Shown here: one piece after another, positions 7,631 through 16,898 of the stretch
How positions within the stretch are numbered: the stretch's first letter is position 1
Layout: every line of letters starts with the position of its first letter
Made by a program: the position numbers and the translations under genes
Notes under the pieces: generated by a model
Told to the model about the DNA's origin: nothing
What the model saw: the letters and a program-made list of their open reading frames with translations, nothing else
The model's database searches: none
NCBI RefSeq assembly: GCF_045223415.1
Contig: NZ_JBEQZJ010000001.1
Coordinates: forward strand, 99,975 to 163,974
Direction of reading: 5' to 3'
Source: Hoskinsella mucinilytica
GTDB lineage: Bacteria > Bacillota_I > Bacilli_A > Erysipelotrichales > Erysipelotrichaceae
DNA length: 64,000 bases

Positions 7631-8383
7631 ATGGAAGAAATGATAGAAGAACATACCGTTGCTTCTGATGAAATAGAAATAGATCTTCGTGCCTTAATGT
7701 TAAGATTTAAACATTATTGGTGGGTGATTATGGTAAGTATCATCATTGGTGTTCTACTTGCCGGAATCTATGGATTCGGATTTGTCAAACCAAAATATCA
7801 ATCGTCTTCATTGATTTATATTCGAGGTAGCTCTACTTCAAAGATTACTTCATTACAGGATTTACAGCTAGGTGCTGAATTGACAAAAGATTATGAAGTC
7901 ATTTATAAAAGTAGACCAGTATTAGAAAAGGTAATCAAAGAGTTAAAATTAGATATGACGGTTACTGAATTAGGTAGTTTGATTAGCTTCAGTAATCCAA
8001 CGGATACTCGAATCTTAAAAGTCGTAGTAACAGATGTTGATGCTAAAAGAGCAAAAGACATTACAAACAGCGTAGTAAAATATGGTACATCTGAGGTAAA
8101 GGAAATCGATGCCAAAGAACCATATATGATAGAAAAGGCAATTGTTAATGAGGATAAGGTAAGCCCATCTTATAAGATGTATCTTATGATTGGTGGGTTG
8201 CTTGGCTTGTTGTTGAGTGCAGGTACGATTACCTTGTTGTTTATTCTTAATGATCGTATTTCATCAGTTGAGGATGTTGAGCGATATCTTGAATTGCCGG
8301 TTTTGTGTATCGTTTCAGAAAGTGCTATTTTAACAACAAATGAAAAAGCATCTAGAAAAAGGAAGCGGGAGGCACACACATGA
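7631..8383 (+). CDS. YveK/Wzz-type polysaccharide chain-length regulator
   Basis: This 250-residue membrane protein has a short cytosolic N-terminus, a transmembrane segment (about 34-54), an extracellular Wzz domain and a second segment (about 178-202). A basic cytosolic tail follows. The layout is that of the separate transmembrane activator subunit of bacterial tyrosine kinases (CapA, YveK, CpsC), which sets polymer length and switches on the kinase. The start at 7631 follows AGAGGGAATC. The stop overlaps the kinase start by 4 bases (ATGA), as usual for this pair. Confidence 0.88.
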   Translation: MEEMIEEHTVASDEIEIDLRALMLRFKHYWWVIMVSIIIGVLLAGIYGFGFVKPKYQSSSLIYIRGSSTSKITSLQDLQLGAELTKDYEVIYKSRPVLEKVIKELKLDMTVTELGSLISFSNPTDTRILKVVVTDVDAKRAKDITNSVVKYGTSEVKEIDAKEPYMIEKAIVNEDKVSPSYKMYLMIGGLLGLLLSAGTITLLFILNDRISSVEDVERYLELPVLCIVSESAILTTNEKASRKRKREAHT

Positions 8384-9042
8384 TAGGTACGGTTGATATT
8401 CAATATCTTGAAGTAGAACATGCGCTTGCGGAAGCATATAAATCCTTACGTACAAATCTTCTATATACGGAGAATGTACATGTGATTGCGGTAACAAGCT
8501 CTGTTGCTGGAGAAGGTAAATCAAATACATCATTTCAACTTGCGAAAAGTTTTGCGGAACTTGGCAAAAAAACGATCTTAATAGATTGCGATATGCGAAA
8601 AGCATATATGAAACGATTTTTGAAAGTACGTACTAAGGTCAATGGTCTAAGTGAATTATTGAGTGGTCAAATTGATGATGCTTTATATGAAACAGATACA
8701 GATAACTTATCCATTATCTTTAGTGGAAAGAGTCCTGTGAATCCATCTGAATTGTTGTCTTCTGAAACGTTTGCTAAATTTATTAAGAAGCTAAGAGCAA
8801 ATTATGATTACATTATTTTAGATACTCCACCTGTTAGTATTGGTGCTGATACATCAATAATTGGTCGAGTTGTCGATGGTGTTGTGTTGGTCGTTAGAAA
8901 CGATTATGTAAAGAAAATCGTAGTACAGCGTTCCAAACAGGATATCATTAGGAATGGTGGTAAATTGCTTGGTGTGGTATTAAATAGAGTAAATAAATAT
9001 CAGGACGATTATTACTACGGCTACTATGGCACATATGAATAA
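8380..9042 (+). CDS. CpsD/CapB-type tyrosine-protein kinase
   Basis: This 220-residue BY-kinase is the cytosolic partner of the preceding protein. It has Walker A (SVAGEGKSNTS, about residue 43), Walker A' (ILIDCDMRK) and Walker B (YIILDTPP). A C-terminal tyrosine cluster (YYYGYYGTYE) is the autophosphorylation tail typical of CpsD, YwqD and CapB. Such kinases control capsule or exopolysaccharide assembly. The start at 8380 has GGGAGG upstream and overlaps the previous stop. No glycosyltransferase or flippase gene is nearby, so the target polymer is encoded elsewhere or the pair has another target. Confidence 0.92.
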   Translation: MIGTVDIQYLEVEHALAEAYKSLRTNLLYTENVHVIAVTSSVAGEGKSNTSFQLAKSFAELGKKTILIDCDMRKAYMKRFLKVRTKVNGLSELLSGQIDDALYETDTDNLSIIFSGKSPVNPSELLSSETFAKFIKKLRANYDYIILDTPPVSIGADTSIIGRVVDGVVLVVRNDYVKKIVVQRSKQDIIRNGGKLLGVVLNRVNKYQDDYYYGYYGTYE

Positions 9043-9991
9043 AAAAATCAGCATTGCGATTGTGGTTATTCTGTTGGGATTAACATCGGGTATCTTGGTC
9101 ATGATGAAGAAAAATCAAGAGACGAAGGTTAGTGCTACTACAGAGGAACAACACGATTATCATCAAGTTGAAGTAAATGGAAAAAGCTATGAATACAATA
9201 GCAGTTTGGTTGGTATCCTACTATTAGGTGTGGATTCCAGTGATACTAAAAATCTGGGTCAAGCAGACTTTATATCACTTCTATTGATGGATCGTGAAAA
9301 AGAGACCATGAAATTATTATCCATATCAAGAGATACGATGACCCAAATACAGTTGAAGGATGCCTCAGGTAATGATTTAGGATGGGATACACAGCATCTA
9401 GCATTATCTTATGCATATGGTTCTTCAGAAGAAAATGGTAGTATGTTAACAATGTCAGCTGTTTCAAAGCTGTTGAATGATATACCGGTGATTAATTTTG
9501 TGACAGCTGATGTCTCAACGATTGCTTCTTTCCAAAATATTGTCGGTAATTTAAACGTAGTTGTTCCTGATGATTCCTTATCATATCTTAATATGGGATG
9601 GGATGAAGGAAAAGAAATTACTTTAACAGCAGATACTGCAGAGAAATTTCTAAGATCTAGAAATACGAATGTGGCATATTCAAGTGAAATGCGACGCATG
9701 CGACAAAAAGCATATATGGATGCATATATAAAAAAGCTGAAATCTATGTTAACAGCAGATTTTCAAACCACAGTCAAAAAGATGGCGAGTGTGTATGATC
9801 AAGTGACAACAAATCTGTCATTAAATGAATTGGATGCTTATGCAGAAATGGTAATGACATATGATTTTGACACAAATGGTTTCTACAACCTGACAGGTAA
9901 AGAGAAACAAGGCGATTTTCATGATGAATATTGGATCGATGAAAGCGCAAAGAATGATCTGATACTTAGGTTGTTTTATAAAGAAAGGTAA
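9035..9991 (+). CDS. LytR-CpsA-Psr (LCP) family protein
   Basis: This protein of about 318 residues has one N-terminal transmembrane segment (about residues 4-24) and an extracellular LCP domain. LCP landmarks are visible: the ILLLGVDS opening strand, the LLSISRDTM motif with its conserved Arg-Asp, and the late arginine-rich LRSRNT...RRMRQK region that binds the pyrophosphate. LCP enzymes transfer lipid-linked glycopolymers to peptidoglycan. The C-terminal third is more diverged. The start at 9035 overlaps the kinase stop (ATGAATAA); ATG 9026 is an alternative three codons upstream, and neither has a strong ribosome binding site. This would attach the polymer whose synthesis the two preceding genes regulate. 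Confidence 0.8.
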   Translation: MNKKISIAIVVILLGLTSGILVMMKKNQETKVSATTEEQHDYHQVEVNGKSYEYNSSLVGILLLGVDSSDTKNLGQADFISLLLMDREKETMKLLSISRDTMTQIQLKDASGNDLGWDTQHLALSYAYGSSEENGSMLTMSAVSKLLNDIPVINFVTADVSTIASFQNIVGNLNVVVPDDSLSYLNMGWDEGKEITLTADTAEKFLRSRNTNVAYSSEMRRMRQKAYMDAYIKKLKSMLTADFQTTVKKMASVYDQVTTNLSLNELDAYAEMVMTYDFDTNGFYNLTGKEKQGDFHDEYWIDESAKNDLILRLFYKER

Positions 9992-10002
9992 AGGTGAAAA
10001 GT

Positions 10003-10749
10003 ATGAAGAAAAGTTTCAAAATTATGGCGGCAGCTGCTATGGCTTTTGCATTAAGTCTTGGTAGCATCTCAGCATTAGGAAGTGTAACAAAAAACGGAGC
10101 TGTGTCTGATGAGATTATCATCGATGGCAAAAAAGTCGAAAAGGATAGCGTAAAGGCTGGCTTCAAAACCACATTCGATAAAACGGTAGTTTCTGCTGCA
10201 GTAGTAACAGAAATCGAACAGTTGAATGAAAATCCTACAAAGCTATTGGAAGTATTAAACAATGAAAAGGTAAATCTTCCAGCAGGTGATGGTGTCAAGA
10301 TGGAGCATGTCGCAATGCTAACTAGCATTCAGAATCTTGAATTGATTGACCAAACTACAGGAGAACCAATCAAAGATGCTAAAAATGTCACTATGACATG
10401 GGAAGTTCCAAATCTAACAACAAATGCCGGTGTTATCAGAATTCTTCACTATAGTACTGTACGTAATGTTTGGGAATTATTGATTCCAGATGCTGTTGAT
10501 TATAGCACTAAATCAGTAACAGTAACATTCCCAGATTTATCTCCAGTTGCTGTCGTTTATGTACCAAAAGATAAAGTATCTGAAATCGGTAATATCAAGG
10601 ATTATGGTAATGGATCAAAACCAAACGATATTATCAAAGGAACTGCAGAAGTAGTAGAAACAAAGAATAACTCAATTTATTATATGTCAGGATTAGTAAT
10701 TTTGGCAGGTGCTGCTGTTTATTTGTTTAAAAGAAAAGCAAACGCATAA
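10003..10749 (+). CDS. Secreted, membrane-anchored protein of unknown function
   Basis: This 248-residue protein has a clear signal peptide (about 1-24) and an extracellular region predicted to be mostly beta-strand. A C-terminal hydrophobic segment (about 222-241) follows, then the short basic tail KRKANA. No LPXTG motif is seen, so it is probably a single-pass membrane protein rather than sortase-anchored. I do not recognise the family. The 110-residue core resembles the Ig-like domain near the C-terminus of the PL8 lyase at 55914 only in general style. AAGGTG lies 6 bases before ATG 10003, which is preferred over GTG 9994. It ends the operon, so it is likely to act with the LCP protein or its polymer. 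Confidence 0.7.
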   Translation: MKKSFKIMAAAAMAFALSLGSISALGSVTKNGAVSDEIIIDGKKVEKDSVKAGFKTTFDKTVVSAAVVTEIEQLNENPTKLLEVLNNEKVNLPAGDGVKMEHVAMLTSIQNLELIDQTTGEPIKDAKNVTMTWEVPNLTTNAGVIRILHYSTVRNVWELLIPDAVDYSTKSVTVTFPDLSPVAVVYVPKDKVSEIGNIKDYGNGSKPNDIIKGTAEVVETKNNSIYYMSGLVILAGAAVYLFKRKANA

Positions 10750-10773
10750 CAGTATCGTAAAAGAGTAAGAATG

Positions 10774-10808
10774 AAACACATCTTAAATAAAATGAGATGT
10801 GTTTTTTT
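10774..10808 (+). terminator. Intrinsic terminator of the 7631-10749 operon
   Basis: AAACACATCT (10774-10783) pairs with AGATGTGTTT, and a T-rich tract (10801-10808) follows. Confidence 0.85.
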
Positions 10809-10826
10809 ATTTTAGAAGGAAATATC

Positions 10827-10835
10827 TGTTATACT
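10827..10835 (+). promoter_or_regulatory. Extended -10 promoter of the LytTR operon
   Basis: TGTTATACT at 10827-10835 is an extended -10 element, leaving a leader of about 90 bases before the ATG at 10932. No good -35 box is seen. Confidence 0.45.
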
Positions 10836-10931
10836 ATATGTAACTTGATATGCGATTTTTGCAGGTAGGAACATAAAAGCTATACGAAGAAAAACATCAT
10901 AGATACAATATAGTTGAAGGAAGGTGATGGT

Positions 10932-12383
10932 ATGGGATTTGGAATATTGGCGTTTGCATATTTTCTGCTTATGTTTCCGATTAGACTTAATTTTTCATTA
11001 TTTATTCCACTTTCGGGATTACATTCGTTGGTCTATATTTTTATGCTCATGGGACTGTATCAGGTACAACGAAGAATGCATCATCGTTTATTGTCTATTT
11101 CTATGATACTGTGTATTCTTATAACAGTATTTGTGTTTACCTTGCCAGATCAACAGGTAAGATGGTTGATAGATATCACAGAACCATGGATGGTATTAAG
11201 TGTACTTTATGCGGTAAAAAAAGAATGCAATGATAAGATTCAAAAAAGTATGCGTTATTTTACAATACTGTATGTGGCAACATATGTTTTATCTATAGGT
11301 ATTTATCTGTTATCGGGGTTTCAGGTGTTAACCACACAGATCATGATTCCTATTGTTTTCATACGTTTCCTATTGGCAATTTGGATCATTCTGTTATGTC
11401 GTAGAGTGAATTCAGAATTAGAACATATGGTAGTTTTGGAATATCGTGAATATCACATTCCTCATACAAAAAAGCATACCGTTCTTGTGATCACTATCCT
11501 ATTCGTTTCCATTGTTGCGTTATATTTGACACAAGGTGTTTATCTAAAGAGCATGCTGACGAATACATCTTCTCTAAAAGAAATACCGATATTTTATGAA
11601 AGCTCAAAAGTGGACGATACCTATTTGACTGGTTTGGGAATCGATGTAACATGGCCAAATGTGATGACAGGGTTAGAATATGATGAACCGTTTTTCTACA
11701 CAAAAGATGAAGCTTTGATGGAACAAACCTTTTATATGAACGTAACCTTGTTGAAGAATGGAAATAAGGTCGATATGTATGATACAAGCACACAAGTTGA
11801 AGATGAAAAGGATGACATGGTTACTGCCAGAGTTGTGGAGAAAGCGGAAGGCTATCAAATGCGTATGAATAGATCTATGCGCTTTGATTCCATAGAGGTT
11901 GCTTCTAATGATGTGATAGAGATGAAGGTTTGCCTTTATGATAAACAAAAGGAAGTCCTTTTTGATCAGACTTATGAAATTGAAAATCGTGATGCTTTGG
12001 TCTATGAAGGAAAGGGTTCTGGCATTCGTGTAAAACATATCTTAGCGGGAAATACCTCCTTGTTGACAACACCGGATATGCAGATATCTATGCTTGCTTT
12101 ACCACAATATCGAGATTATGACACAATGAAATTTCAAATGGAATATCGTAAGAAAGATGTCGTAGTCGCACGTAGTAATACGATCACAATGGAGAATATC
12201 AGTTTTATGCCATATCATCAAGGGTATCTTGATGCTTATTGGGGAGGAAATCAATCATGGGATGAACGTGTGTTTGAAAGTGAATCTACGATTGATTATG
12301 ATCAAGCTGTACTTATCATCGTATTTCAGGGAGGAACTGCATCAGATAAAACCATCGAATTACCTTTGGAGAAGGTATCATGA
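10932..12383 (+). CDS. Polytopic membrane protein with large C-terminal domain
   Basis: This 483-residue protein is not assigned to a known family. About six hydrophobic segments fill residues 1-165 and another lies near 180-202. A polar domain of about 280 residues follows with no further membrane segment. The polar domain has repeated beta-like stretches and is probably extracellular. The start at 10932 follows AAGGTGATGGT; a TTG six codons earlier is less likely. The stop overlaps the start of a LytTR-domain gene by 4 bases. Linkage to a LytTR regulator and a four-segment membrane protein suggests membrane sensing or an antimicrobial/bacteriocin-type response unit, but this is inference from position only. 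Confidence 0.7.
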   Translation: MGFGILAFAYFLLMFPIRLNFSLFIPLSGLHSLVYIFMLMGLYQVQRRMHHRLLSISMILCILITVFVFTLPDQQVRWLIDITEPWMVLSVLYAVKKECNDKIQKSMRYFTILYVATYVLSIGIYLLSGFQVLTTQIMIPIVFIRFLLAIWIILLCRRVNSELEHMVVLEYREYHIPHTKKHTVLVITILFVSIVALYLTQGVYLKSMLTNTSSLKEIPIFYESSKVDDTYLTGLGIDVTWPNVMTGLEYDEPFFYTKDEALMEQTFYMNVTLLKNGNKVDMYDTSTQVEDEKDDMVTARVVEKAEGYQMRMNRSMRFDSIEVASNDVIEMKVCLYDKQKEVLFDQTYEIENRDALVYEGKGSGIRVKHILAGNTSLLTTPDMQISMLALPQYRDYDTMKFQMEYRKKDVVVARSNTITMENISFMPYHQGYLDAYWGGNQSWDERVFESESTIDYDQAVLIIVFQGGTASDKTIELPLEKVS

Positions 12384-12892
12384 GGTTGATTTGTGAGGAA
12401 TGTCAGCGTAAGAAGCTGGAGTTAGAATTATTACCTTATGCTGATTTACAAGTAACCTTGGTTCAAGTCGGTTGTGAAGCAAAAGGAGTTCATATCACTT
12501 TTGATCCAACTCAGTTAGAAGAACTCCATGAGGTATTAGACTTAATGATGCACCGACAAAGAAAAACCGTCATGGCACAAAAGGATGGTCGATGGTATCC
12601 GATTCTAACCAATGACATTGTTTATATCGAAGGTTATCGTAGGGAAGCCTATCTTCATACCCTGAAACATTCCTATACGATATCCTATCGTTTATATGAA
12701 GCAGAAGCACTTTTAGAAGATGAAGGCTTTATAAGGATCAACAAAAGTATGATTGCCAACATAAGAAAGATCAAATGTATCATGCCTGCTTTAAATTCTT
12801 GTTATACACTGGAAATGGTCAATGGTGTATGTTTAGAGTGTTCTAGGCAATATTGGAAAATGTTTAAAGCAAAATTAGAAAGAGGTGATTAG
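12380..12892 (+). CDS. LytTR family DNA-binding transcriptional regulator
   Basis: In this 170-residue protein, about residues 65-165 form a LytTR domain. It shows the opening basic strand, the IVYIEGYRREAYLHT segment and the late FIRINKSMIANIRKI motif that marks these ten-stranded DNA-binding domains. There is no receiver domain. The first 60 residues contain CEEC near the N-terminus and another Cys at about 34, which could bind metal or respond to redox, but that is speculation. Receiver-less LytTR proteins next to small membrane proteins usually form a module in which the membrane protein controls the regulator. It overlaps the gene before and abuts the next. Confidence 0.85.
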   Translation: MRLICEECQRKKLELELLPYADLQVTLVQVGCEAKGVHITFDPTQLEELHEVLDLMMHRQRKTVMAQKDGRWYPILTNDIVYIEGYRREAYLHTLKHSYTISYRLYEAEALLEDEGFIRINKSMIANIRKIKCIMPALNSCYTLEMVNGVCLECSRQYWKMFKAKLERGD

Positions 12893-13279
12893 ATGAAAAA
12901 CAGAATGTATTCCCATGCAGTATCTACTTTCTTTATCTGTATCGTGTTTTCTATGATCCAAATGATGTATTTAAACCAAATGGAAGAACGTATGATGACA
13001 GGGTTTAGCGGTGGAGTCATGTTGTATCATTTTGTGATCGCATGTATTACTGCTTTATGGATGGAATGCTGGTGTTATCTTTTACCTATGATTTATAAAA
13101 AAAGTAAATGGATCTATTTCATATTAATTATAAGCTGTATCCTGCTTTGGAATGTGCCTTATTATGTAACTTTATTTTTGAAGCTCTACTATGTTTATCT
13201 TGTTATATTGATGGCATATCAATTGTTTATGTTCAAAGAAGCAAATGAACAATTAAAGAAAATACAAGAACAGCTTTAA
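12893..13279 (+). CDS. Four-segment membrane protein (DUF3021-like)
   Basis: This 128-residue protein has four hydrophobic segments (about 8-27, 37-58, 69-88 and 92-112) and a charged C-terminal helix. Size, topology and position directly after a LytTR gene match the DUF3021 partners of LytTR regulators; the match is judged by eye. It starts immediately after the LytTR stop codon, with GAAAGAGGTG as ribosome binding site inside the upstream gene. It probably restrains or senses for the LytTR protein. Confidence 0.65.
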   Translation: MKNRMYSHAVSTFFICIVFSMIQMMYLNQMEERMMTGFSGGVMLYHFVIACITALWMECWCYLLPMIYKKSKWIYFILIISCILLWNVPYYVTLFLKLYYVYLVILMAYQLFMFKEANEQLKKIQEQL

Positions 13280-13287
13280 AGAAGAAG

Positions 13288-13310
13288 GAATGTCGAAACG
13301 ACATTCTTTT
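13288..13310 (+). terminator. Intrinsic terminator of the LytTR operon
   Basis: GAATGTCG (13288-13295), loop AAA, CGACATTC (13299-13306), then TTTT. Confidence 0.85.
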
Positions 13311-13328
13311 CGTTTTAGAGTGCAGGAC

Positions 13329-13357
13329 TTATCATTAAAGGATAAATATGGTATGAT
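13329..13357 (+). promoter_or_regulatory. Promoter of ctpA-uvrB
   Basis: TTATCA (13329-13334) and TATGAT (13352-13357) are 17 bases apart. The -10 box is extended by TG at 13349-13350. Confidence 0.65.
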
Positions 13358-13394
13358 ATATCACGTAAATTAAACATATGAGGTGAGTAAACAC

Positions 13395-14876
13395 ATGGCA
13401 AAAAAAGTAGTACGATATAAACTGGTACGTCATAAATGGCCAGATGAGATAGAAGCAGAAAAGAAAGTTAGAAAAAGAAGAATTTTAACAGTGGCAACAT
13501 GTGTTGTTTTCTTTATTGGTGGATTTTTAAGTAATTATTTATGGAATAGCTCTACCTCTGTATCGTCCAATGAAGATTTTGATAAGTTTTTTGACATCTA
13601 TCATAGTATGAATACAGGTTTTTACTTTGGTAAGGATATTGAAGATTTAAAAGATACATTGATCAATGGAGCGATCGATGGCATGATTGCGGCGGGTGGA
13701 GACAAGCATACCACCTATCTGGATCATAATGAAAGTGAACGTTTTACGAGCTCTATGGAAGGAAGCTTTGTTGGTATTGGTGTTGCTTATTATGAACAGG
13801 ATACCGGTGTTTATATCATATCTAAAGTCTATAAAGGATCTCCTGCGGAAGAAGTCGGATTGATGAGTGGAGATCAGCTTTATGCTGTTGATGGAAAGCT
13901 ATTGAGTGAAGTGGATATCGATGGTGTAAAAGATTTGGTTGCAGGTAAGGAAGGAACAACCTTAGAATTAGAATTTATACGAAATCATGAGCATATCAAA
14001 AAAACAATAAAAAGAGGTACTGTGAATGATTCTGTATTTAGTGAGATCAAAGGCAAAAACGGTATCATGGAAATCAGCTCCATTGCGGAAACGACCGGAG
14101 ATGAGGTTGGTGTGCATCTAAAAGATATGAAGAAGGCAGGATGTAAAAATCTGATCATTGATTTCAGAGATAATGGTGGCGGTTATCTTGTGGCAGCACA
14201 AGAGGTCGCAAGTTATTTATTGGGTGAGGATCAAGTGATTTTTAATGAAATTGATAAAAATGGAAATAAAACAGAGTATAAAACGGAGTCTGGTTATGAG
14301 CATTATACCTTTGATAAGATCGTTCTTATTGTAAATGAAAACACGGCAAGTGCTGCTGAGGTGTTGACGGCAGCGCTCAAAGAGCAATTAAATGCTACTG
14401 TTGTAGGTGTGAATACTTATGGTAAAGGTACGGTACAGATTCCGGTGACATTTAAAGATGGCAGTATGTTTAAATATACCATTGCGGAATGGATGAGTGC
14501 AAAAGGAGCCAAGATAAATGGTGTAGGTATCAAACCTGATGTTGAGGTAAAACTGGATCCTGCGATTTCATTAGGTATGCCGAAGCTAGAAGAGGATGAA
14601 TCATTTCAACCTGATACAGTTAATGTGGCCGCAAAATCAGTACAATCCTATTTGAAGTTTTTGGGATATCCAGTGGATCGAAGCGATGAATATTTTTCTG
14701 TTGCGTCTTCTGAAGCATTGAAACAATATCAACAGGATCATCATTTAAAGGTAACCGGTGTAATCGATGCTTCTGTAACAAAAGATTTGTTATCTAGCGT
14801 ATCCTATGAATGGAGCATGAATAAGGACAAATATGATTTACAAATGAAAAAGGCGGTGGAAATAGCAAATGGATAA
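13395..14876 (+). CDS. ctpA: C-terminal processing peptidase, S41 family, with peptidoglycan-binding domain
   Basis: This 493-residue membrane-anchored serine protease has a basic cytosolic N-terminus and a transmembrane segment at about 33-52. A PDZ domain (about 120-205) precedes the S41 catalytic core. Ser319 (in NTASAAE) and Lys344 (in YGKGTVQ) are 25 residues apart, the Ser-Lys dyad spacing of the CtpA family. A PG_binding_1 domain (about 410-475) ends the protein, as in CtpA/CtpB of Firmicutes. It should cleave secreted or membrane proteins at or near their C-termini. The start at 13395 follows GAGGTGA; the in-frame GTG at 13383 overlaps that site. It overlaps uvrB by 8 bases. Confidence 0.93.
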   Translation: MAKKVVRYKLVRHKWPDEIEAEKKVRKRRILTVATCVVFFIGGFLSNYLWNSSTSVSSNEDFDKFFDIYHSMNTGFYFGKDIEDLKDTLINGAIDGMIAAGGDKHTTYLDHNESERFTSSMEGSFVGIGVAYYEQDTGVYIISKVYKGSPAEEVGLMSGDQLYAVDGKLLSEVDIDGVKDLVAGKEGTTLELEFIRNHEHIKKTIKRGTVNDSVFSEIKGKNGIMEISSIAETTGDEVGVHLKDMKKAGCKNLIIDFRDNGGGYLVAAQEVASYLLGEDQVIFNEIDKNGNKTEYKTESGYEHYTFDKIVLIVNENTASAAEVLTAALKEQLNATVVGVNTYGKGTVQIPVTFKDGSMFKYTIAEWMSAKGAKINGVGIKPDVEVKLDPAISLGMPKLEEDESFQPDTVNVAAKSVQSYLKFLGYPVDRSDEYFSVASSEALKQYQQDHHLKVTGVIDASVTKDLLSSVSYEWSMNKDKYDLQMKKAVEIANG

Positions 14877-16854
14877 AGAAGAAAAACTATTTGAGCTTGT
14901 TTCAGAATATCAGCCTCAAGGAGATCAGCCGAAGGCTATCAAAGCGTTGGTAAAGGGAATTGAAGATGGTAAGAAACAACAGGTTTTATTGGGGGCTACC
15001 GGTACAGGGAAGACGTTTACCATTTCTAATGTCATTGCACAGGTGAATAAGCCTACGTTGGTATTTGCGCATAATAAGACACTAGCCGGACAATTGTATA
15101 GTGAGTTTAAAGAATTTTTTCCACATAATCGAGTAGAATATTTTGTTTCTAATTTTGATTATTATCAACCAGAGGCGTATCTTCCAAGTACAGATACCTA
15201 TATCGATAAGAATGCGACAACGAATATGGAACTAGATATGCTTCGTATGGCAGCAGTCAATTCTATTTTAGAGCGTAGAGATACCATTATCATTGCGTCA
15301 GTTGCTTGTATTTATGGTGCAAGTAATCCTGAGCAATATCGTGATATGTTTTTTACGCTTCGTGTGGGTGATATCATCGATCGTAAGGAATTGATGGGAA
15401 AACTGGTTTCTCGTCAATATACAAGAAACGATGTCGATTTGACCAGAGGTACGTTTCGTGTACGTGGAGATGTGATTGAAATTGCGCCTGGTCATACGGA
15501 TAGCTTTATCATACGAGTAGAACTATTTGATGATGAAATTGAGCGTATTTGTGAAGTCGAGCCATTGACCGGTAAGACCTTAAGCGCTTATACCGTCTAT
15601 GTTATGTATCCTGCCAGTGGTTATGCGACTAGACAAGATATCATCAATCGTGCTGCAGGGACCATTGAGGAAGAGTTAGAGGATCGATTACAGGTATTGG
15701 AACAGGAAGGGAAACTGTTAGAGAAGCAACGTTTGGAACAGCGTGCACGTTATGATATAGAAGCATTACGTGAATTCGGTGTTTGTCCCGGTATTGAAAA
15801 CTATTCTCGTCATATAGATGGAAGAAAGCCAGGAGAGCGTCCATATACCTTGTTTGATTATTTTCCGGATGATTTTCTTTTGGTAGTAGATGAAAGTCAT
15901 GTATCTTTACCGCAGATTCGTGGGATGTATAACGGAGATAGAGCTCGTAAAGAAACGTTGGTGAATTATGGGTTTCGTTTGCCTAGTGCATTAGATAATC
16001 GTCCTATGCGTTTTGAAGAGTTTGAGAAAATGTATCACCAAGCAATATTTGTCAGTGCAACACCGGGTAATTATGAATTAGAGAAAACACATGGTGAAGT
16101 CATTGAACAGATCATTCGTCCTACCGGTTTATTGGATCCTGTGGTGGAAGTTCGACCAACAAAAGGGCAGATTGATGATTTGGTAGATGAAATCAGAAAA
16201 CGAATTGAGAATAATGAGCGAACCCTTGTCACAACTTTGACGGTACGGATGGCAGAAGATCTTACCAGTTATCTAAAGGGGATGGATTTTAAGGTTGCTT
16301 GGTTACATCATGAAGTGAAAACGATTGAACGTACAGAAATCATTCGAGATTTGAGAAAAGGTAAATATGATGTATTGATCGGTATCAATCTACTTCGTGA
16401 AGGATTGGATATTCCGGAAGTATCATTGATTACCATCTTAGATGCGGATAAAGAAGGTTTCTTAAGAAGTGAGCGTTCCTTGATACAGATCATTGGACGT
16501 GCAGCTCGTAATGCACAAGGAAAGGTCATCATGTATGGAGATAAGATTACCGATTCTATGCAGAAGGCATTGGATGAAACAGCACGTCGTCGTGAGATTC
16601 AGATCGCTTATAATGCAGAACATGGTATCACTCCGCAAACCATTATCAAACCGATCCATGAGGTTGTAAGAAGTAAAGAAACACAAGAAATGACAGCAAA
16701 ATATATGAATAAGAAGCATAAGGTCAGCAAGAAGGATAAAGAGAAGTTACTTGCTAGTCTAGAGAAAGAAATGAAAGAAGCCGCAAAAGTATTAGACTTT
16801 GAGCGTGCTGCTGAGCTTCGAGATATTTTGATTGAATTAAGAGGAGAATCATAG
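14869..16854 (+). CDS. uvrB: Excinuclease ABC subunit UvrB
   Basis: This 661-residue protein is the normal length for UvrB, the damage-verifying helicase-like subunit of nucleotide excision repair. Walker A GATGTGKT, the beta-hairpin region with the YYQPEAYLPSTDTYI motif, helicase motif VVDESHVS and the ENGLD-type motif NLLREGLDIPEVSL are all present. A C-terminal UVR domain (EKEMKEAAKVLDFERAAELR) binds UvrC. The start lies inside the ctpA end (8-base overlap), so it is translated with ctpA. uvrA, which often follows, is absent; a terminator comes directly after. Confidence 0.97.
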   Translation: MDKEEKLFELVSEYQPQGDQPKAIKALVKGIEDGKKQQVLLGATGTGKTFTISNVIAQVNKPTLVFAHNKTLAGQLYSEFKEFFPHNRVEYFVSNFDYYQPEAYLPSTDTYIDKNATTNMELDMLRMAAVNSILERRDTIIIASVACIYGASNPEQYRDMFFTLRVGDIIDRKELMGKLVSRQYTRNDVDLTRGTFRVRGDVIEIAPGHTDSFIIRVELFDDEIERICEVEPLTGKTLSAYTVYVMYPASGYATRQDIINRAAGTIEEELEDRLQVLEQEGKLLEKQRLEQRARYDIEALREFGVCPGIENYSRHIDGRKPGERPYTLFDYFPDDFLLVVDESHVSLPQIRGMYNGDRARKETLVNYGFRLPSALDNRPMRFEEFEKMYHQAIFVSATPGNYELEKTHGEVIEQIIRPTGLLDPVVEVRPTKGQIDDLVDEIRKRIENNERTLVTTLTVRMAEDLTSYLKGMDFKVAWLHHEVKTIERTEIIRDLRKGKYDVLIGINLLREGLDIPEVSLITILDADKEGFLRSERSLIQIIGRAARNAQGKVIMYGDKITDSMQKALDETARRREIQIAYNAEHGITPQTIIKPIHEVVRSKETQEMTAKYMNKKHKVSKKDKEKLLASLEKEMKEAAKVLDFERAAELRDILIELRGES

Positions 16855-16855
16855 G

Positions 16856-16896
16856 AGATAGAAATCAAGATTAGAATGATTTCTATCTTTTCTTTT
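16856..16896 (+). terminator. Intrinsic terminator after uvrB
   Basis: A perfect 12-bp stem AGATAGAAATCA (16856-16867) / TGATTTCTATCT (16877-16888) is followed by a T-rich tract. Confidence 0.88.
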
Positions 16897-16898
16897 CG

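Noticed and set aside
9966..10328. 120-codon minus-strand frame opposite the secreted protein gene
   Set aside because: Hydrophobic composition is the mirror of the signal peptide and strands on +; no start signal.
10924..11106. 60-codon frame overlapping the start of the polytopic protein gene
   Set aside because: It lies in another frame of the supported gene at 10932 and has no separate signals.
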